DNA of 64,000 bases from Mycobacterium noviomagense (GTDB lineage: Bacteria; Actinomycetota; Actinomycetes; Mycobacteriales; Mycobacteriaceae). Below, piece by piece: positions 17,357 to 27,591 of this stretch. A model generated the notes under the pieces. The model was not told the origin of the DNA, ran no database searches, and saw only the letters and a program-made list of their open reading frames with translations. Every line of letters starts with the position of its first letter. Position 1 is the first letter of the stretch. The translations under genes and the position numbers were made by a program. The stretch covers positions 2,046,001-2,110,000 of the forward strand of contig NZ_AP022583.1 in assembly GCF_010731635.1 (NCBI RefSeq), in the 5' to 3' direction.

Positions 17357-20301
17357 CTCGCCTCCTCCAGCATCGCTACGGCCACCGATAGGCAGCGCTG
17401 CCTGACCTCTTCCCACTCGGCCCGGGCACCCGGGTCCGACAAGTCCTCGTCGTCGATGTCGGACGGGTGCGGATCCGCAAGCCGACGGACCAACTGGCTG
17501 GCGACCCATTGTCGCCTCGGTTGTTGACAACAGTAATACCTGTCCATCCCCGCCAGGACCACAGCAGCGGTTTCCGGTTCCATTGCGTCGACGAGTTCAG
17601 CAAACTCGGCGTAGTCGCGGCTGCTGTTGCGGCACATGATCAAGTAACCCTTCATGCGCAGGGTTTCTGCGCCGGTCGGGATCTGCAGCCGGTCGCCGGT
17701 GGGCAATTGGACGTTGGTGGTCTCCACCGGACTGCGCCGCTCGAACGTCGGGTCAACCGCATCGGCCTGGGCTTCCAGTGCGTCGAGGGCCACGGAAAGC
17801 CGGCCGCGCCACAGGGTGACCGGATGCACCGGTCGTGCCGTGCTCCGGCCGGTGCCGTTGCGGTACGGCAAGCCGCCGAACTTTCTCGCCACCGCCGACC
17901 CGTTGGCCGCGACAGTGGTGCCTGCCATCGCGGTGCGACGGGTGGTGGCCTCTTCACCGCCGTTATCCCGGCCGCCGCACCCGGTAAACGCCAGCGGATC
18001 CGTCACCGAGATCGCGTCGGGAACCAGGCGCTTAAGCCGTGCCGCCGACTTGATCACCACGCGCAGATCGGCGCTGGGCACCACCGGCGCGGAGATGTCG
18101 TCGGGAATCATCACCACGTCGCCGAGCTCCACCTTGGGCAGCGGCTTTTCGAAGTCGACCGACGGCAGTATGCGGTGCAGCCACCGCGGCAGCCACCAGT
18201 TCCACTGCTCGAACATCGCCATCAGCGCCGGCACCAGGACCAGCCTCACCACCGTGGCGTCGACGGCGATCGCCACGGCGCAGGCCACCCCGATCTCGGC
18301 GACCAGCGGCATACCGGCGAACGCGAAGCCGATGAACACTGCGATCATGATCAGCGCTGCGCTGGTGATCGTGCGCGCACTGGTGCTCACACCGTAGGCG
18401 ACAGCGTCGCGGGTATGCCCGGACTGCAGGAAACGTTCCCTAATCCGGGTCAGCAGAAAGATCTCGTAGTCCATCGACAGCCCGAAGGTCATCGCCAACA
18501 CCAGGGGCGGCACGGTGGAATCGATGGAACTGATGCGCTCGAAACCAAGCTTTTCCAGCCAGCCCCACTGGAAGACCATCACCAGGCTGCCGTAGGCGGC
18601 GGCGACCGACAGCATCGTCATCAGCACGCCCTTGAACGCCAAGAACACCGACTGGATCGAGATCAGCAGCATCACAAAAGCGATCGTCGCGACGAAAACC
18701 AATACCAGCGGCTCGGTTTCGGCCACGCGATCGTCGAAGTCTTTGATGAGCGCGGTGGGTCCGCCGACATCGACGCGCAGCGAGCCGGCGCCCGGGACGT
18801 CGGGCAGGTGGGCGCGCATCCAGTCCACGCTGTGCCGTGCGCTCATATCCTCGGGATCCACCGACAGCACCGCATTGAGCAGCGCGCTGGTGTTGTCGTC
18901 AGCGAATACCGGCGCTGTCACCGACACGATGTCGGGAGCGCTCGCCAGTTCGCGACCGATCGCCGCGAGGGTGTCCTGGTGCTCGGGTGAGGATGCATCG
19001 GCGTCGGGGAAGGTGACCAGCACCTGCACCGGGCCCAGCGCCCCGGGCCCGAGCGCCTGGGCCGCCGCGGCCACCCCTGAGCGGATCTCGTGCGTGGAGT
19101 CGAACTGGCGCAGCAGGCTGTTGCCCAGCACCATCGATACCGACGGTGCCGCCATCGCGATGAGGATTGCCGCCGCGCCCAATGCCGACGCCCACGGGCG
19201 GCGCATGACCCACCCGATCCAGCGGGTCCAAAACCGCGACTGGGTGGACTCAGGCCGCCGCGACCAGTGCAGCACCGCTGAGCGCTTGGCGGCGGCGCGC
19301 CCGAAGGTCGCCAGCACCGCCGGCGTCATCGTCGCCGACGTCAGCATCGCGACCGCGACAGCGAGGATCGCGCCGGTGGCCATCGACGCCAGCGCCGGAG
19401 TGCCGATCAGATAAATCCCGGTCAGCGAGGCGACGACGGTCATGCCGGACAACACCACCGCCAGGCCCGAGGTGCCCATCGCCGCGTCGATGGCTTCCTG
19501 CGGTTGGCGACCGGCGCGCAGCTCCTCGCGGAAGCGCATCAGGATGAACAGGGAGTAGTCGACGGCCAGCGCAATGCCGAACATCGACACCGTAGAGGTG
19601 ACGAACACCGACATCGTGGTGTACGCCGACAGCAGGTACACCAGGCCCATGGTGATCGCGACGGTGCAGATGCCCAGCGCCAGCGGGATCGCGGCCGCGG
19701 CCAGCGAACCGAACACCGCGAGCAAGACGATCAGAATGATCGGCAGGTTCCACCGTTCGGCGGCGGCGATGTCGTGTTTGGTGTTTCCCGCCGCGGCTGT
19801 AGACAGCGCGCCCTGACCGATGACATAGAGCCGGACCCGGCCGTTGTTGATGCTGCCCGCTTTGTCGCCGTGCACGCCGACCTTGTCCCGCAGCTTTTTG
19901 GCGACATCGCTGGCGCCGCTGTTGTTGAAGTCCAGCCGCAGCGACACCACATAGGGGCGGTCCGGCTGCGGGGCCGGCTGGCGTGGGTCGGTAACCACCG
20001 ACACGTTGGGAACCTCGCGGGCCACTCGGTTGAGCAGCGCGACGGCGTCGTTCATGTCCGCGTAGGTGGCGTCGGCGCGGGGGGATGCCACCAACGCCAG
20101 CGGAGAAGCGCCCTGATCGGGGTAGTGGTCCTCGAGCTGATCGTGAACAAGCAGCGACTGTGAGCCCGAAACTTCGAAACCGCCGCCGGTCAAATGACCC
20201 GACTGGGTCATCGTCAGATAAATCGCGGGAATTAGTGCCAGCAGCCAACCCGTGAACACAAGCCAGCGATATCTGCGCAGGTTGCTGCTCAGACGCATCA
20301 T
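17353..20301 (-). CDS. mmpL11: RND lipid exporter MmpL11
   Basis: Inner-membrane proton-driven RND transporter that exports mycolate wax esters and long-chain triacylglycerols to the cell surface and has been linked to haem uptake. The 982 residues show 12 predicted helices in two halves, with two periplasmic loops. TM4 and TM10 proton-relay motifs are ALAVDYSLFILMRFREEL (about 240) and FGLSMDYEIFLLTRIRERF (about 605). A cytosolic C-terminal region (about 700-980) is Arg/Thr-rich. M. tuberculosis MmpL11 is 966 residues. A possible -10 on this strand, TAGGCT (20350-20355), lies 49 nt upstream. It is divergent from the Rv0203-like gene. Confidence 0.96.
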   Translation of the reverse strand: MMRLSSNLRRYRWLVFTGWLLALIPAIYLTMTQSGHLTGGGFEVSGSQSLLVHDQLEDHYPDQGASPLALVASPRADATYADMNDAVALLNRVAREVPNVSVVTDPRQPAPQPDRPYVVSLRLDFNNSGASDVAKKLRDKVGVHGDKAGSINNGRVRLYVIGQGALSTAAAGNTKHDIAAAERWNLPIILIVLLAVFGSLAAAAIPLALGICTVAITMGLVYLLSAYTTMSVFVTSTVSMFGIALAVDYSLFILMRFREELRAGRQPQEAIDAAMGTSGLAVVLSGMTVVASLTGIYLIGTPALASMATGAILAVAVAMLTSATMTPAVLATFGRAAAKRSAVLHWSRRPESTQSRFWTRWIGWVMRRPWASALGAAAILIAMAAPSVSMVLGNSLLRQFDSTHEIRSGVAAAAQALGPGALGPVQVLVTFPDADASSPEHQDTLAAIGRELASAPDIVSVTAPVFADDNTSALLNAVLSVDPEDMSARHSVDWMRAHLPDVPGAGSLRVDVGGPTALIKDFDDRVAETEPLVLVFVATIAFVMLLISIQSVFLAFKGVLMTMLSVAAAYGSLVMVFQWGWLEKLGFERISSIDSTVPPLVLAMTFGLSMDYEIFLLTRIRERFLQSGHTRDAVAYGVSTSARTITSAALIMIAVFIGFAFAGMPLVAEIGVACAVAIAVDATVVRLVLVPALMAMFEQWNWWLPRWLHRILPSVDFEKPLPKVELGDVVMIPDDISAPVVPSADLRVVIKSAARLKRLVPDAISVTDPLAFTGCGGRDNGGEEATTRRTAMAGTTVAANGSAVARKFGGLPYRNGTGRSTARPVHPVTLWRGRLSVALDALEAQADAVDPTFERRSPVETTNVQLPTGDRLQIPTGAETLRMKGYLIMCRNSSRDYAEFAELVDAMEPETAAVVLAGMDRYYCCQQPRRQWVASQLVRRLADPHPSDIDDEDLSDPGARAEWEEVRQRCLSVAVAMLEEAR

Positions 20302-20598
20302 GAACTGCTGGATTTCTTTCCCCGCCTTCTACCCCGTTGCGTGGACGCGAGCCTACCGCAGCTTGCTGTAAAGTAACTCGACTTATCGGCTCTGAGCTGC
20401 GGTGACTCCAAATCGTGATGGTCTTGATGCCCCGATCCCGACGCTGGACCGTGAGCGGATTCTCAGCGTCCTCAATTGGCGGCGTCCTTGCAGTAGATGG
20501 CACGATGTCAGGTGGCCGTCACCGGGTCGGGCCAAAGACCCTGGGCCTCAGCCCGTTTGCGAGACATGTGGATATTCGCAAACCGTAAGGAGTTATCC
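20302..20598. promoter_or_regulatory. 297-bp divergent region between mmpL11 and the Rv0203-like gene
   Basis: No convincing gene is present. On the minus strand a TAGGCT -10 (20350-20355) may serve mmpL11. On the plus strand an inverted repeat, GTTTGCGA (20555-20562) and TCGCAAAC (20576-20583), ends 16 nt before the Rv0203-like ATG, and a TAAGGAG ribosome-binding site follows at 20586-20592. The repeat could be an operator or a leader hairpin. Confidence 0.5.
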
Positions 20599-21174
20599 AT
20601 GAAACCGACTGCTGCGACCTTGCGTCACGGGCTTTTCGGGGTGTTGACGGCTGCGGCGTTGGGTGGCGTCGCCACCGCTGTGCTTGCTGTGCCCTCGGCA
20701 ACGGGTGCACAGGATCCGTGCGCGGCAAGCGAGATGGCCAGGACGGTCGGTTCGGTGGCCAAGTCGGCAGGCGACTACCTGGACTCGCACCCTGAGACCA
20801 ACCAGGCGATGACGTCGATCTTGCAGCAGCCGGCGGGGCCCCAGTCGGTCACGTCGCTGAAAAGCTATTTCGAAGCCAATCCCAAGGTGGCTAGCGATCT
20901 GCAGACGATCTCGGCGCCGCTGACCGGGCTGGGAACAAAGTGCAAGCTGCCGATCACGCTTCCGCAGATGCTCGGGCTCGTGCAGGGCGCCCAGAACGGG
21001 CTCCCGGGTGGTCTGCCCGGCGGCATTCCGCCGGCCCAGCCGGTTGCCGGGACGCCCGGCGGCGCGCCGGCCGCACCAGCGGCCCCACCGGCCGGGACCG
21101 GACCTCAGCCGGGTCCCGCGACCGGACTCCAGCCGGGTGCGCCGGCCGCATCGCCGATAACCGCTGTCAGGTAA
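20599..21174 (+). CDS. Exported haem-binding protein, Rv0203-like, with Pro/Ala-rich tail
   Basis: A secreted haem carrier of the Rv0203 family, which passes haem toward MmpL3/MmpL11 in M. tuberculosis. It has 191 residues: a signal peptide (about 1-36, cleaved near ATGA-QDPC), a small helical domain (about 37-125) with two Cys (DPCAAS and GTKCKLP) likely to form a disulphide, and a C-terminal tail of about 50 residues rich in Pro, Gly and Ala. M. tuberculosis Rv0203 is 136 residues, so the tail is extra. TAAGGAG at 20586-20592 fixes the ATG at 20599. It is divergent from mmpL11. Confidence 0.87.
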   Translation: MKPTAATLRHGLFGVLTAAALGGVATAVLAVPSATGAQDPCAASEMARTVGSVAKSAGDYLDSHPETNQAMTSILQQPAGPQSVTSLKSYFEANPKVASDLQTISAPLTGLGTKCKLPITLPQMLGLVQGAQNGLPGGLPGGIPPAQPVAGTPGGAPAAPAAPPAGTGPQPGPATGLQPGAPAASPITAVR

Positions 21175-21197
21175 TCACTAACCGCGTCGTGCCGTAG

Positions 21198-22442
21198 CTA
21201 CGGGCTGCCGAGCGGGTTGCGCGGAGTGCTGCGCCGGTCGGCGGATGCGGCGTCTGGATTGGCCGGTAGTAGCGGGCCCGGCAACGCGGCGTCGGGCGGT
21301 GTGGGGTGCGGCAGCTCGACTTGGCTGTTCGACTCGGCGACCGGGCCTGAGCCAGCTGCCTGTGGCGCGGCGGCTTCGGCGTCGGCGACGACGGCGTCGG
21401 GTTCTGCCTTGTTTTCGGTGCGGAACATGAAGAAGAACACCACCCACCCGATGGCGGCGATGAGCAACCAGCTGATCGCCCGGTAGATCAGCATGGCCGA
21501 AATTGCGCCCGGCAGCGACATGCCGCTCGAAACGAGGCCGGGCACCAGGACCGCCTCAACGACCAGCAGGCCGCCCGGCATCAGCGGGATCGTGCCGACC
21601 GCACGCGCAGCCGCACAGGCGACCGTCAAACCCGCGAGCGACGCCGTGCCGCCCGTGGCATAAGCGGCACAGCCGAGGCAAGCGACGTCGGTGATGCGGT
21701 TAGCAAGCGACCAACTGAACGCCACGGTCAAGTCGCGGCGGCTCAGACTGACCGACTCCAGTTGCGTCAGAATCTCGCGCCACTTCTGCACACCGGTGCC
21801 GGCGGGTTTGCCGCGAATCGAGTTCACCCACGACAGAACGCGAAGCCCGATCCCGTCGATCAGCTCCGGACGCGATGCCACCGCCTGCGCCAGTAGCAAC
21901 AAGGTAAGGAAGCCGCCGAGCGTGAAAAGCAACGAAAACGGATTGTTCTTCGCGCCCAGCAAGAACGCGCCGCCCAGACCGAGCAGCGCCAACCCGACCG
22001 CCTGCAGGACGCCCGCCATCACCAGCTGCCAGGACGCCACCAGCGTCGAAGCACCCCAAAGGCGTTGCTGCCGAAGCAGAAACGTGGCCGCGAGCACGGG
22101 CCCGCCCGGCAGCGTGGTGCTCAACGAGTTGGCCGCATAGTAGGCGGCTTCAGAGCGCAGTTGCCTGACTTGTACCCCGGCCGATCTCAGCAGCGTGCGC
22201 TGGATCTGCGCAAAGCTGTGCATCGATGCGATTGCCGCCACCGTGGCCGCCACCAACCACCACCACTTGGCCGACAGCACCGTCGTCCAGGCCTTGGCCA
22301 ACTGATCCCACACCAGCCCCACTTCGACCGCGAGCACGGTCGCCACGACGGCCAGAACGACCCAGCGCAACCACCAGTATTTGCCCCGGGAAGGTCCTTC
22401 CTGCTGAGGGCGAAGGGGGCCAGCCTGTGCGTCATACGGCAC
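21198..22442 (-). CDS. Polytopic membrane protein, Rv0204c-like (YbhN/LPG-synthase TM family)
   Basis: A 414-residue inner-membrane protein with about eight hydrophobic segments between residues 25 and 345 and a low-complexity C-terminus ([20 protein letters not shown]). The pattern [35 protein letters not shown] and [15 protein letters not shown] resembles the UPF0104/YbhN membrane domain found in lysylphosphatidylglycerol synthases without the soluble catalytic domain, so it may be a flippase-like or lipid-interacting protein. It is convergent with the haem-protein gene with a 23-bp gap; a 12-bp palindrome overlaps its stop (21192-21203). It is divergent from the AI-2E-type gene. Confidence 0.85.
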   Translation of the reverse strand: MPYDAQAGPLRPQQEGPSRGKYWWLRWVVLAVVATVLAVEVGLVWDQLAKAWTTVLSAKWWWLVAATVAAIASMHSFAQIQRTLLRSAGVQVRQLRSEAAYYAANSLSTTLPGGPVLAATFLLRQQRLWGASTLVASWQLVMAGVLQAVGLALLGLGGAFLLGAKNNPFSLLFTLGGFLTLLLLAQAVASRPELIDGIGLRVLSWVNSIRGKPAGTGVQKWREILTQLESVSLSRRDLTVAFSWSLANRITDVACLGCAAYATGGTASLAGLTVACAAARAVGTIPLMPGGLLVVEAVLVPGLVSSGMSLPGAISAMLIYRAISWLLIAAIGWVVFFFMFRTENKAEPDAVVADAEAAAPQAAGSGPVAESNSQVELPHPTPPDAALPGPLLPANPDAASADRRSTPRNPLGSP

Positions 22443-22559
22443 TGCTTAAGGGTAGCGGTGCACGTCGCGGCGTCAGCGTCGCGCGGCTTCGCCGGGGTGT
22501 CGGCTTGTGGCGCAGGGTTTCGGCCGTTTCAGCGCGGACAAGGTGGATACGCTACCGGG

Positions 22560-23732
22560 ATGTCTGTGCTGGAAGACGAATCCGTCCACCCGCTTGTGCG
22601 CAAGGCGGCCGCGTGGTCATGGCGACTGTTGGTGATGTTCGCCGCCCTGGTGGTGGTGCTGTGGCTGATCAAGCGGCTGGAGGTCGTCACCGTTCCGCTG
22701 GCGCTGGCGCTGATCCTCTCGGCACTGCTGTTGCCCGGCGTCGACTGGCTGGACCGGCACGGGGTGCAGCGTGGGCTCGCGGTGTTTTTGCTGTTGCTCA
22801 CCGGGTTCGCCGCGATCGGCGGAGTTCTGGCTTTCGTCGTCACCCAGTTCATCGACGGTCTGCCGGGGCTGGTCAATCAGGTGACGCACTTAATCGACTC
22901 GACCCGTAAGTGGCTCGTCGAAGGCCCGATCCACATGAGCCGGGACCAGGTCAACAACATCGGCAACACCGTGACCGACATGCTGCAAAAGAATCAGTCC
23001 AAGCTGACGAGCGGCGCACTGTCGACAGCGACCACCATCACCGAGATCGTCACCGGCGCGTTCGTGGTGCTGTTCACGCTGATCTTCTTCTTGTACGGCG
23101 GCCGCAACATCTGGCAGTTCGTGGTCAAGATCTTCCCGAGCGACGTACGCGAGAAGGTCCACAAAGCCGGCATCGCTGGGTTCCAGTCGTTGATCGGTTA
23201 CGTGCGGGCGACTTTCCTTGTGGCGCTGGTCGACGCAGCCGGTGTCGGTACCGGTCTGGCGATCATGAGTGTGCCGCTGGCTTTGCCGCTCGCCTCGCTG
23301 GTGTTTCTCGGCGCCTTCATCCCGTTGGTCGGGGCGGTGGTCAGCGGATTGGTGGCGGTGATAGTGGCGCTGATCGCAAAAGGATGGATTTATGCCTTGA
23401 TCACGCTGGGGGTGATCATCGGGGTCAACCAATTGGAGGGGCACGTGCTGCAGCCGCTGGTCATGGGGCGCGCGGTGTCAATCCATCCGTTAGGCGTAGT
23501 GGTGGGTATTTCAACCGGCGGCATCCTCGCGGGCATCGTCGGCGCTTTGCTGGCCGTCCCGACCATCGCGTTCTTCGACCGTGCGGTACGGGCGCTGATG
23601 GCATCCGGTCCCGCCCCGGAGGTGGAGGCGACAGCCGACAGCGGCCCGGCGCTCGTCCATGCCGAACCGGACAGCGTCGAATCGGATTCGTCACCGCATG
23701 GTGGCGAGTCCAAGCAACATACCGCGGACTAG
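22560..23732 (+). CDS. AI-2E family (COG0628) transporter, Rv0205-like
   Basis: A 390-residue membrane protein of the AI-2 exporter superfamily. Several helices are evident: a first pair after [19 protein letters not shown] (about 22-40), [20 protein letters not shown] (about 78-98), [14 protein letters not shown] (about 172-186), then a cluster at about 215-340. The conserved motif [20 protein letters not shown] lies at about 310-330. The C-terminus is a charged, disordered tail (about 355-390). The substrate is not AI-2 in most members, and here it is unknown. The ATG at 22560 is the first after the divergent Rv0204c-like gene. Its stop abuts the stop of mmpL3. Confidence 0.88.
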   Translation: MSVLEDESVHPLVRKAAAWSWRLLVMFAALVVVLWLIKRLEVVTVPLALALILSALLLPGVDWLDRHGVQRGLAVFLLLLTGFAAIGGVLAFVVTQFIDGLPGLVNQVTHLIDSTRKWLVEGPIHMSRDQVNNIGNTVTDMLQKNQSKLTSGALSTATTITEIVTGAFVVLFTLIFFLYGGRNIWQFVVKIFPSDVREKVHKAGIAGFQSLIGYVRATFLVALVDAAGVGTGLAIMSVPLALPLASLVFLGAFIPLVGAVVSGLVAVIVALIAKGWIYALITLGVIIGVNQLEGHVLQPLVMGRAVSIHPLGVVVGISTGGILAGIVGALLAVPTIAFFDRAVRALMASGPAPEVEATADSGPALVHAEPDSVESDSSPHGGESKQHTAD

Positions 23733-26700
23733 TTAGAACCGGCCTTCGCGGCGCAGCAGATCTTGGGCGCTGACGCTGCCGCGCTGGCGGGGCTGCTCGC
23801 CGCTGTTGCCTCGCCGGCCGCGCGAGTTCAGCTTCTCGGTAGCCACGTCTGAGTCGCTTTCCTCCGATGGCGGAGTAGGGATCGCGGTGGTGGCGTCAGC
23901 GTCGCTGGCCGGCGCGTCGGAATGGTTGTCCGGAACGGGCAGACCGGGGGTCTGCTCGGCCGACGGCGTGGGCGTCGCGGCCTGTGCTGCGCCGTGCAGA
24001 TCCGCCGGACGGTCACCTTGGCGGTCGCGAGCCGGTGGACGCTCCTCGCGTTCACGGCGTGGTTGGTTATCCCGCTCACCCGGCCGCGGCGGCGCTGGGG
24101 GCACGTCCCGGTCGTGGGGCGGCCGGTCCCGGGGCACGTCCAGACCGTCGCGCAATTCGCTGAGCCACGACTCGATTTCGCGGTCATGCGGCGCAGCCGG
24201 CTGCTGCGGGCGCCGGTTGGTCGGCGCCGCATTCGTGACAGTGCTCTTCGGTGTGGACAAGCGGGTCGTCGGCGGCTCCGCTGGCTCACCACCCCCAGCT
24301 GGCATCCGCGTGGTGGCGGCACCGGAGGGGGTCGGTTGAGCGGGCGGCCGGGACGGGGGCCGCCCAGCCGTGCGAGGACGCGACGGTCCCTCTATGCCGG
24401 GATGGGTTGGATCGTGCGGCGGACGCGGCGGCCGGCCAGCTGAGGCCATCGCCGCGGCCGGTGTCCGCTCGGCCGGAGGACGTTCGGCCCTGCGGCGGGG
24501 GACCGGCAGCTTACGTTCGTCGGGCAGGTGGATCTCGCCCAGCCCGATGCGGTTTTGCAGGCGTTTCATCCACGCCGGCGCCCACCAGCAGTCGTCGCCG
24601 AGCAGTTTCATCACCGACGGCACCAGGAACATCCGCACCACGGTGGCGTCAAGCAACAGCGCCGCCATCAACCCGAACGCCAGGTACTTCATCATCACGA
24701 GGTCGGAGAACACGAAGGAGCCGGCGACCACGGCAAGCACGGTCGCCGCCGCGGTAATGATGCGACCGGTGGTCGCTGTGCCGATCCGGATCGCTTCCGC
24801 GGTGGACATGCCGCGTTCCCGCGCCTCGACCATCCGGGAGACCAGGAACACCTCGTAGTCGGTCGACAACCCGAAGACGACCGCGATGATCAAGCCGATC
24901 ACCGGCGCGGTCAGCGGTGTCGGCGTGAAATTCAGCCACTTGGAGAAGTGACCGTCGACGAAGATCCACGTCAAAATGCCCATCGTCGAGCCGAGTGTCA
25001 GCGCGCTCATCACCGTTGCCTTCAGCGGCAGCACCAGCGACCCGAATGCCAGGAACATCAGCAGCGTGGTGGTGGTCAGCAGGATCACCAACATCAGCGG
25101 CAGCTTGGCGAAGATGCCGTGGATGCTGTCCTGCACGAGGGCCTGGGTACCGCCGACCATGATGTTGAGGCCCTTGGGTGGGGTGATCTCCCGCAGCTCG
25201 GCGATCTTCTTCTTTGCATCGTTGGGGTTGACCAAGCCGTTCTGGATGACCCGGACCGTGTCGTCCTTCGGATGGGTGGTGCCGTTAGGTCCCGGGACGC
25301 ACGGATTACCCGCGATATTCGGGCATGGACGTTCGTCCCACGTCTTGGCGGTGAACCCGTTGATCGGCGCCTTGCTGCGGATGTCAGCGACCTGCTGATC
25401 GGTCACCTTGCTGTGGTTGGTGCTCTGGATGACCAGGGTCACCTGCTCGGTGCGGTAGCCGGGGAACAGCTTGTCGAAGTGCTCCTGGGCTTGGCGCACC
25501 GGATTGCTGGGCGGCAGGTACTTCTCGCTGAAGCCGCCGAGCTCCAGCTTGAACAGCGGCATGATCAGCAAGATCATCGCGACGACGATCGGAAGGGCGA
25601 ACAGCAACGGGCGCTTCATCACCCGGTTGACCAGCTTGCCCCAGAACTCGTGCTCGACCTCTTCGCGGGTCTTGGTCTTCTGCAGCAAATCCGCCAGCCA
25701 GTTCAGGTATGCCCGGGACACTTTCCAGTTCGCGAGGAACGGAACCCGGAACAGCGTCCGCACGCCCAGGGCGTCGACGTGGTGGCCCAGGATGCCGAGC
25801 ACGGCCGGCAGGATGGTGATCGACAGAATCGCCGAGAGCATGACCGCCGCGATCGTGGCGTAGGTCAACGACTTCAGGAAGCCCTGCGGGAACACCAGCA
25901 TGCTGGCCGCTGATACCGCGATCAGCACTGCCGAGAACGTGACGGTGCGCCCGGCCGTCATCATGGTTCGGCGAACCGCGACCTCGCTGTCGTAGCCCTC
26001 GGCGATCTCTTCTCGGAACCGGCTCACCACGAACAACCCGTAGTCGACGGCGATACCGAGGCCGATCATGGTCACGACGGGTTGGGCGAAGAAGTGAACC
26101 GGCCCGAAGATCGCGATGAAGCGCATGATGCCCAGCGCCCCGGCGATGGCCAGACCACCGACGATCGCCGGCAGACAGGCGGCGACCACGCCACCGAACA
26201 CCAGGAACAGCACCACCGCCACCAGCGGCAGCGCCAGCACTTCCATACGGCGCTGGTCGGTTTCGATGGTTCCGGTCAGCGCGTTGGCTACCGGTTCGAG
26301 CCCGGCCAGTTCGATCTTTCCGCCGTCAAGTTTTTGCAGGTCGGGCGCGATCGCCTTGTAATTGTTGAGGATGGTGTCGTCGTCGTCGCCCTTGAGCGGG
26401 ATCGACACGAACGTGTGCTTCTTGTCCGCGGTTGCCATCCCCTTGACCACCGGATCGGTGGTGTTGGGCGCGGCCAGGTAACCGACCCAGCCCAGAACCT
26501 GCTTGGGATGGTCGGCCTTGAACTTGTTGAGCTGGTCCTTGATCTGTTTCGACCAGACCGGGTCGTCGACCGTTTTGCCCGGCGGTGCGGGGAACGTCGC
26601 GACGATGTGGCTGGTGCGGTCGCGCCCGTAAACCTGGTCGCCCAGCACCGATGCCTTCACCGACTGGCTGCTGTCGTCGTAGAAACCGCTCTGCGTGACG

Positions 26701-26810
26701 TGCTTGCCGAGCGTCAGCCCGAAGATGCCGCCGCAGAGGCAAAGCGCCACCATGACTCCGATTACGATGAACCGGTAGCGGTAGACCATTCGGCCCCACC
26801 AGGCGAACAC
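23733..26810 (-). CDS. mmpL3: Trehalose monomycolate exporter MmpL3
   Basis: Essential RND transporter that moves trehalose monomycolate across the inner membrane for mycolic-acid wall building. The 1025 residues show two six-helix halves. Proton-relay Asp-Tyr pairs are in GIAVDYGLFVVSRFREE (about residue 256) and FGLSTDYEVFLVSRMVE (about 645), the sites hit by many MmpL3 inhibitors. A cytosolic tail from about 750 to the end is Pro/Arg-rich and disordered (RPPRPPHDPTHPG, then RPPARDRQGDRP). M. tuberculosis MmpL3 is 944 residues; most of the extra length is in this tail. It follows the NYN gene on the same strand with a 61-bp gap that includes an A/T-rich run. Confidence 0.97.
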   Translation of the reverse strand: MFAWWGRMVYRYRFIVIGVMVALCLCGGIFGLTLGKHVTQSGFYDDSSQSVKASVLGDQVYGRDRTSHIVATFPAPPGKTVDDPVWSKQIKDQLNKFKADHPKQVLGWVGYLAAPNTTDPVVKGMATADKKHTFVSIPLKGDDDDTILNNYKAIAPDLQKLDGGKIELAGLEPVANALTGTIETDQRRMEVLALPLVAVVLFLVFGGVVAACLPAIVGGLAIAGALGIMRFIAIFGPVHFFAQPVVTMIGLGIAVDYGLFVVSRFREEIAEGYDSEVAVRRTMMTAGRTVTFSAVLIAVSAASMLVFPQGFLKSLTYATIAAVMLSAILSITILPAVLGILGHHVDALGVRTLFRVPFLANWKVSRAYLNWLADLLQKTKTREEVEHEFWGKLVNRVMKRPLLFALPIVVAMILLIMPLFKLELGGFSEKYLPPSNPVRQAQEHFDKLFPGYRTEQVTLVIQSTNHSKVTDQQVADIRSKAPINGFTAKTWDERPCPNIAGNPCVPGPNGTTHPKDDTVRVIQNGLVNPNDAKKKIAELREITPPKGLNIMVGGTQALVQDSIHGIFAKLPLMLVILLTTTTLLMFLAFGSLVLPLKATVMSALTLGSTMGILTWIFVDGHFSKWLNFTPTPLTAPVIGLIIAVVFGLSTDYEVFLVSRMVEARERGMSTAEAIRIGTATTGRIITAAATVLAVVAGSFVFSDLVMMKYLAFGLMAALLLDATVVRMFLVPSVMKLLGDDCWWAPAWMKRLQNRIGLGEIHLPDERKLPVPRRRAERPPAERTPAAAMASAGRPPRPPHDPTHPGIEGPSRPRTAGRPPSRPPAQPTPSGAATTRMPAGGGEPAEPPTTRLSTPKSTVTNAAPTNRRPQQPAAPHDREIESWLSELRDGLDVPRDRPPHDRDVPPAPPRPGERDNQPRREREERPPARDRQGDRPADLHGAAQAATPTPSAEQTPGLPVPDNHSDAPASDADATTAIPTPPSEESDSDVATEKLNSRGRRGNSGEQPRQRGSVSAQDLLRREGRF

Positions 26811-26871
26811 GTAATCTCCTTACTGGATCTGCTGAAAAACCCCGTGACCCGCGGCGTTTTATCTAGTTTTT

Positions 26872-27591
26872 TTACACACGCGAGGCCAGTAGCGAGGACA
26901 GCGGCCGGAACGGCTGCAGCCACGCCCCTTCTTCAGGCAGCGAATCCAAACCGATCCGCGGCAGCGGCTCCCGGAAAACGCCTGCAATGTCCTCCAGGTC
27001 GACGAACTCCAAGCTATCCGACGCTAGCGCCCAACTCGCATGTTCGCGAAATCCGAGCACTTGGACGGGTACCCCGCCGCGCGCAATGTCTTCCAGCGGT
27101 TGCCGGAAGGCCTGACCATCAGCGGAGGCCACCACCAGCGCGGCAAGACCCTCATTGCACCGTAGCGCGATGTGCCGCAGCATGTCGCCGTCGACGTCGC
27201 TGTTGTCGTCGACCTTCGGTTTGGCGAAGACGGCGAAGCCCACGTTACGCAACGCGTCCACCCACGGGCGCACGACATCGGCGCTTCCTGCGGCGATGTT
27301 GGTGAACACGGTGGCCTCAGGTTCGACGGACACATCGGAGCGACCCGCGGCCAATTCGGCGGTGCGGGCGAGCAGCCAGCGGCCCAGCGCGTCGAACCGC
27401 GGACGCTCCAGCGCCGTCGGGCGCCGGCCCAGGATGGAGCCCAGGCCCATGTCGAGGTTGGGGGCGTCCCACACCAACAGCACACGGCGAACCGGCTGAG
27501 CGAATCCGCCGACGCCGTTCCCATAGGAGTCGGTCGAGGCCGCCGGGGGAGGGAAAGGTTCGGGTGTGTGTGTTTCTTGCGTCAGGCTCAT
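26872..27591 (-). CDS. NYN-domain (PIN-like) putative ribonuclease, Rv0207c-like
   Basis: A 239-residue protein, against 242 in Rv0207c. The NYN/PIN-like fold is shown by acidic clusters: LLVWDAPNLDMGLG (about 38-51), KPKVDDNSDVDGDMLRHIAL (about 122-141) and ALVVASADGQAFRQPLEDI (about 150-168). NYN proteins are RNA-processing nucleases in other systems, but the substrate here is unknown. The N-terminus (EPFPPPAASTDSYGNG) is disordered. Its ATG overlaps the trmB stop (ATGA), so it is co-translated with a tRNA methyltransferase, which fits a role in tRNA or RNA handling. mmpL3 follows. Confidence 0.85.
   Translation of the reverse strand: MSLTQETHTPEPFPPPAASTDSYGNGVGGFAQPVRRVLLVWDAPNLDMGLGSILGRRPTALERPRFDALGRWLLARTAELAAGRSDVSVEPEATVFTNIAAGSADVVRPWVDALRNVGFAVFAKPKVDDNSDVDGDMLRHIALRCNEGLAALVVASADGQAFRQPLEDIARGGVPVQVLGFREHASWALASDSLEFVDLEDIAGVFREPLPRIGLDSLPEEGAWLQPFRPLSSLLASRV

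Noticed and set aside
24528-25913. A 461-codon plus-strand open frame.
   Set aside because: It is His/Arg/Gln-rich and antisense to mmpL3; no domain is visible.
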